Part shown: piece by piece, positions 59,691-64,000 of the stretch
Numbering within the stretch: the first letter of the stretch is position 1
Layout: each line of letters starts with the position of its first letter
Notes under the pieces: model-generated
The model's input: the letters and a program-made list of their open reading frames with translations, nothing else
Told to the model about the DNA's origin: nothing
The model's database searches: none
Origin: Hydractinia symbiolongicarpus
Lineage: Eukaryota > Cnidaria > Hydrozoa > Anthoathecata > Hydractiniidae
DNA: 64,000 nucleotides
Assembly: GCF_029227915.1 (NCBI RefSeq)
Contig: NC_079881.1
Span: 4,650,001 to 4,714,000, forward strand
Direction: 5' to 3'
Translations under genes and position numbers: made by a program

Positions 59691-60068
59691 AACGATTTTG
59701 AATTGTTTGGCAATTGGGTTAAGAGTCACACTGACTGACTTTAAACAGAACTGGCCTGTATCTATCCCAGCTACCTCTAAATCACTCTTTACGACCTTTG
59801 ATTTTATCGACATCTTTCTTTTACAGTTGTTAGCGTTTCGATATATTGCATCAAGATCGGATAGATCTGTTACAGATTTGGTTCTAGAAATGGAAACGTT
59901 AGAGAATGTAAGCAATCAATCTGACACTGATAGTGATATTTATTAAAATATAATTATATATTATCGTGTTCGTATTTTGTTTCTTAGGTAATATTTTTTA
60001 TATTTTCAGCTATACAATTTATTTTACTTTAAATAGATGTGCAGCCGTACTTTAATTTTGATCAATGG

Positions 60069-60490
60069 TAGCCGTACCTAACCTAATTTCGTTTTTATGG
60101 AACATTTGTAGCATTTGAAGATGTTTCTTATACGATAGGACCTAGCCGTACCTTAATATTTTCCAGCCGTACCTTATTTTAGCTAGCCGTACCTAACTTA
60201 ATTTCGTTTTTATTGTACATATTTTAGCATTTGAAGCTGTTTCTTTATACGATAGGACCTAGCCGTACCTTAATATTTTCCAGCCGTACCTTATTTTAGC
60301 TAGCCGTACCTAACCTAATTTCGTTTTTTTGGAACATTTGTAGCATTTGAAGATGTTTCTTATACGATAGGACCCAGCCGTACCTTAATATTTTCCAGCC
60401 GTACCTTATTTTAGCTAGCCGTACCTAACATAATTTCGTTTTTATTGTACATATTTTAGCCTTTAAAGTTGTTTCTTATATGATAGGACC
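60069..60490. repeat. 115-bp tandem array, inverted right arm
   Basis: Reverse-complement relatives of the left array: AGCCGTACCTAAC-TAATTTCG begins at about 60070, 60185, 60302 and 60417. With the left array it gives the element long foldback potential. Confidence 0.9.
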
Positions 60491-60898
60491 CAACCGTAAA
60501 ATATATGTTGTCTTATAATTTTCATATTTTTCCTCTCTTTTCCTTACCTATCCCCTTTATTTTACTTTACTTGATAAGTCGCATTGAAGTTCACCGCTCG
60601 TACTAACCACCTTTTTATTGCCCGCCGTACTTAATTTGTCGATTTGGGAATCACCTTCCCGCGCTCTCCCCCGTTTGGTTTCTATAAGAGCAAGATGTTT
60701 CGTTAACATTTTTCGTATTTTGCGGGTTCATTGGCGATTGAGAAACAGAAATTCAGTGACACAACAAATTTACCACTACGATTAGCTCAGTTTTTTCCAT
60801 TAAAATACATTACCTCACCTTAAAAAGAAAAGTGTAGTTACGTACGGCTAAGGTACGGCTTAGGTACGGCTGTTAGGTACGGCTAGCTTTACCTAAGC

Positions 60899-60955
60899 GA
60901 GCTGGAAGGGTTAATCGCGGAAAATGTAGCTAAACATTCAAAAAGATATTATTTG
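60899..60955. mobile_element. MITE family B, interrupted copy, right part
   Basis: Continuation of the MITE at 58330-58580 after the nested element. It starts with the 9-bp target duplication and carries the MITE inverted end (GGGTTAATCGCGGAAAATG, then ACATTCAAAAAG). Confidence 0.8.
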
Positions 60956-62477
60956 ATTTGGAAAGCATGGGAAAAATTTATGTATGGCTAATTAAAATTT
61001 TTAGTAAACTAGTAAAACCTTTTTAATTTTTTTGGAAGGCAACTTAAACATAAAAAATGTGTAGCTAGCTAAAAGCTGGTGGGTAGAAACATGCACAAAT
61101 TTACAAGAGAAAAACATCTGAAATCACTTGACTAACTAAATTCAGTAATGGCACTAGAAGATTAAAACACTAACTCGTAAAAGAAACTAGTAATAAGTTT
61201 CATAGATACTATTTTTATTAGATGTTACCAAAAAGTCAAAAAGAAAGAGAAACGCAGAAACACGTAGGAAAGGAAGGAATCCAACACAAACGTGCGCACA
61301 ACACAAAGTGCGGACACTTTGTTTTTGAGTGACAGCCATAATGCAAATGAGACATTCAAGCAACCACTAAAAGAAAATCCTGGTTTTTATTAGCAAATTT
61401 TCAACCCCTAATTAGCGACAAGTTGACAACCTTTCAGTTACCTAAAATAACTTAATTTTAAAAGGTCATACCTAATGATGTAATTCAAGAAAAATAGCAT
61501 CATCTTATAGCTTAACTTGCAAGGAAAGAATAAATACTAACTTCAATACAGAGAAACCAGGTTTTAAAAGACCCAAGTGGTTTAATTTAAGCTTTCCATC
61601 ACGTGACAAGGAATTTAATAAAACAAGAGTTTATCTTTGTGTTCACACGAACCTCAAAACCAAACCAGTGAGAATTTACGCTAAAAGCATAGGAAGATAG
61701 TCCATTTTAATAAAATCGTGTTATTAAATGAGCACGTTATAAATAATCACACTTTCAGCATTAAGCTTTACATTTCTGAATCAATACTCCTAGTTTACGT
61801 AAAGATAAACAACAGACGACGATGACTAAGATATGAAAGTAGCAGCGTTATTAAATTAATATCGATCTATTGGATAACCCAAAAGTAGCAAAAAAACACT
61901 GTAAAAAATTAAAGTCAAACAAAAAAGTAAGTAAAAAATTGTTTGAATATAGAAATATTTTGTTTGTTGGTGTTGTTACGTGTATTTTGTTTGTGTAGCC
62001 ACGCACGCCATTATATGTAGCTGTATTTCACAATCATTAAATAAGCTATATTTCCTCAACGAGTTTGTTATAATTATTCCTACAAAGCTATTTTTATTAA
62101 AATCAGTTTTCTTTTTTAAAAGATATAAACAAACTATCATATAGGGCTAAAAAGAAAACTCTGACATTTTTAAATTTTTGTGCTACAAATTTCTGCAGCC
62201 TCGTCTGTTTGGATACACTGACTTTAAACTGTCACACTGTCATTAGGGTATACCATCTCAAAATGTACAAGGATCTAGCTAGCTATACATTTAGTGTATA
62301 GCTAGCTAGATAGGAAGGTAGCTAGCTAGCTAGCTACCTACCTAAAACTAGCTACCTAAAAGAAAATAGGTTATCAATTTTTGACTTGCCAAAATTTTGC
62401 CAAGGCCAAATTTTTTAGAAAGTTGAAAATATTAGTATTTGATATACAAAAATATTCAAGTCAAAAGCACAGTTCGA
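60956..62477. other. Intergenic, no gene seen
   Basis: AT-rich with no convincing open frame. A GCTA-rich microsatellite lies at 62275-62350. Confidence 0.5.
62275..62350. repeat. AGCT/GCTA-rich microsatellite
   Basis: Repeated CTAG/AGCT tetranucleotides with short inverted halves (CTAGCTAGCTATAC and its complement around 62270-62310). Confidence 0.9.
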
Positions 62478-62722
62478 TAGACCTTTTTGAAAGTTTACAT
62501 TTTTCATGGTAAGCCCTTCTGGCTTAGAGTGAAAGATGCGGCCCATTTCTTTCTACAGAAACATTGTTGAGACTTTAAACTATTATCGAGTGTAGATAAA
62601 TAACTTCTGAAACAGACTGAGAAGGACCTCACTTCACCTAGCATCTGCATCTTTTTGCGTGCTACGCAATTGTTAAATCCAAAAGGGCTTGCCGTGAAAA
62701 ATGTAAAATTCAAAAAGGTCTA
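62478..62722. mobile_element. MITE family B, copy 3
   Basis: A 245-bp element with inverted ends TAGACCTTTTTGAAAGTTT on the left and the complement of TAGACCTTTTTGAATTTT on the right, followed inwards by AAGCCCTT-TGGCTT on both sides. The interior is a shortened version of the 33492-33830 copy, reading in the opposite orientation (CACTTCACCTAGCATCTGCATC). Confidence 0.88.
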
Positions 62723-64000
62723 TGGATATGAAGGACTAAAACTTATTTTACAGAAACACAAGTTCTAGAAGGAAGTATTTTTTTAAACAAAATAAATTCC
62801 TCTCCTTTTAAAAGGCACTGATTTTGTGATTCTTTTTTAAAAAAAGACTTTCATTAAGTTGGTTCGTTGTTTATATTTTTTCCCTAACTGTGAATATGTA
62901 AGAATAGACTTTATCAAACATTTATATAGAGTGGATGCCAAAATGACATGTTGAGCCCAAATTGTGTCATATATATATAGCTAATTAATATTTTGTAAAC
63001 TCGAAACACTGTTTACTGCAAACAATTTGCTTCCTTTGGTTATATTATAAGATAATTGTTAGATATTTTTGTGCTGCAAGTGACGTTTGTACTTCTTCAT
63101 TCATGAATACTCAATTTACTTGAAATTAGCTAATAGAAACAATAATAAAACATTTGCCTTTTTTCTTGTTTATATTTTAATATCATAGATCTTGGTTTAG
63201 TAATGCTAAACTTAACTACATTTTCTGACATTATAAATGGTGTGGTTTTAATTGCTTTTTAATTATATATTTTTGGAAAGAGATTGAGATCAGAAATCAG
63301 GTTCTGAAAATTAATAACAAAAATCATAGATTAAAATTATTAATCCTGGCAGCCTTTTTGTTTTTTCTAACAATATAAATTTTGGATCAATAACGATCCT
63401 ATCTGTTTACATCTGTTGAATTTTTAGAGCACAATATCATCAATAAAATTATATAAATTATATATATATATACATTTTTATATTCTATCTATTATTATAT
63501 ATTTTTTGCTATGCAATACAGTACATGCTTTTTATAAGAACATTTTTAAGAATATTATGCTTGGATTTACTTAAAGGGAAAAATTATAACCTGCTTTTCC
63601 ATAGTAACGAGTATAAAAACGACTTAATAATGTCAAGTTTGTTTTTGTTTTTTACCACTTCCAAAGTTGGAAATAAATAAAACATCAACATCAAATGCGG
63701 TGCTTTTCTCAACTATTATGTCATTGCCTGTATCTAGATCTTTTACTAAGTTTAAATATTCTGTATACTGTGGAATGATCTAGTTATATAGTGGGTAGAT
63801 AAGGCTAGGCCATGCAGCACACTGCATAGCTAAAACTGTTTCTAAGATGTCTAGGTGTGCAGCTTTTAATACTTCAATTAGTCTTTGTATGAGAATTTTG
63901 TTCATTCATTCAATTGTGCCACACTTTCAGTCGTAAGTGATATTAGATTTTACTGATGCAATTAATACCTGAAAAAAGTACATTAAGTTCTATTGTAATT
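62723..64000. other. Terminal region, no gene seen
   Basis: AT-rich sequence with TA microsatellites (for example around 63455-63475). No open frame or repeat shared with the rest of the window was recognised. Confidence 0.5.

Larger units (their letters stand above)
58581..60898. mobile_element. 2.3-kb Mutator-like foldback element
   Basis: Terminal inverted repeats of about 57 bp begin GGTTAAGTAAAGCTAGCCG on the left and, on the complementary strand at the right, GCTTAGGTAAAGCTAGCCG; both continue with repeated AGCCGTACCTTA units. The 9-bp sequence GAGCTGGAA flanks both ends (58572-58580 and 60899-60907) and occurs once in uninterrupted MITE relatives in the form GAGCCAGAA, so it is a target duplication. 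Nine bases fit Mutator-like elements. Inside are two inverted arrays of 115-bp repeats around a central unique region. No transposase was recognised, so it would be non-autonomous. Confidence 0.85.

Noticed and set aside
59698-59946. 82-codon open frame in the core of the foldback element
   Set aside because: No recognised family and no start context or neighbours supporting it; could be chance within a unique core.
1-64000. CRISPR arrays, bacterial operons or riboswitches
   Set aside because: None seen; spliced animal genes and eukaryotic transposons throughout.

Overview
The window is AT-rich animal genomic DNA carrying intron-rich, conserved metazoan genes separated and invaded by many transposable elements. 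The mix of gene families (a G-alpha 12/13, a GGA adaptor, ERI2, an ARL4-like GTPase, coilin, RPB12), the base composition and the type of repeats suggest a cnidarian, probably a hydrozoan. That taxon is an inference; no diagnostic marker is present. All gene structures below were assembled by hand from splice sites, reading phase and family knowledge.

Layout. 0-6.4 kb: G-alpha 12/13 gene on the minus strand (3 coding exons, 359 codons). 6.43-6.69 kb: a 256-bp shared 5' region, probably a bidirectional promoter. 6.69-28.2 kb: GGA clathrin adaptor on the plus strand (18 coding exons, 681 codons, in frame throughout). Its introns are packed with elements: a 6.3-kb DNA transposon with a complete 7-exon, 947-codon transposase-like gene in intron 1; a non-LTR retrotransposon remnant in intron 3 with a second, inverted fragment of the same family beside it; a decayed integrase-like gene in intron 4; and an 80-bp tandem array that has copied the exon 16 splice junction. 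28.5-33 kb: ERI2 exonuclease on the minus strand, converging on GGA with 3' ends about 300 bp apart. 33.5-34.2 kb: a palindromic MITE and a tRNA-derived SINE. 36.3-37 kb: an ARL4-like small GTPase with an unusual switch II. 37-42 kb: no recognisable gene. 42.1-54.8 kb: coilin on the minus strand (8 exons, 523 codons); its first intron holds a dead THAP-domain transposase gene, a perfect 52-bp palindrome, and a duplicated piece of coilin exon 1 split by a TA-flanked inverted-repeat element. 56.2-56.4 kb: RPB12/POLR2K. 57-64 kb: repeats only, notably a 2.3-kb Mutator-like foldback element with 9-bp target duplication, nested inside an older MITE.

The host genes are unrelated housekeeping or signalling genes and do not form a pathway; the common theme is transposon nesting in introns. 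The most novel-looking system is the 8.2-14.5 kb transposon: inverted termini, clustered CTTAAG-core subterminal motifs and an intact multi-exon DDE/RNase-H-like protein of the kind usually left as an uncharacterised (DUF7869-like) family.
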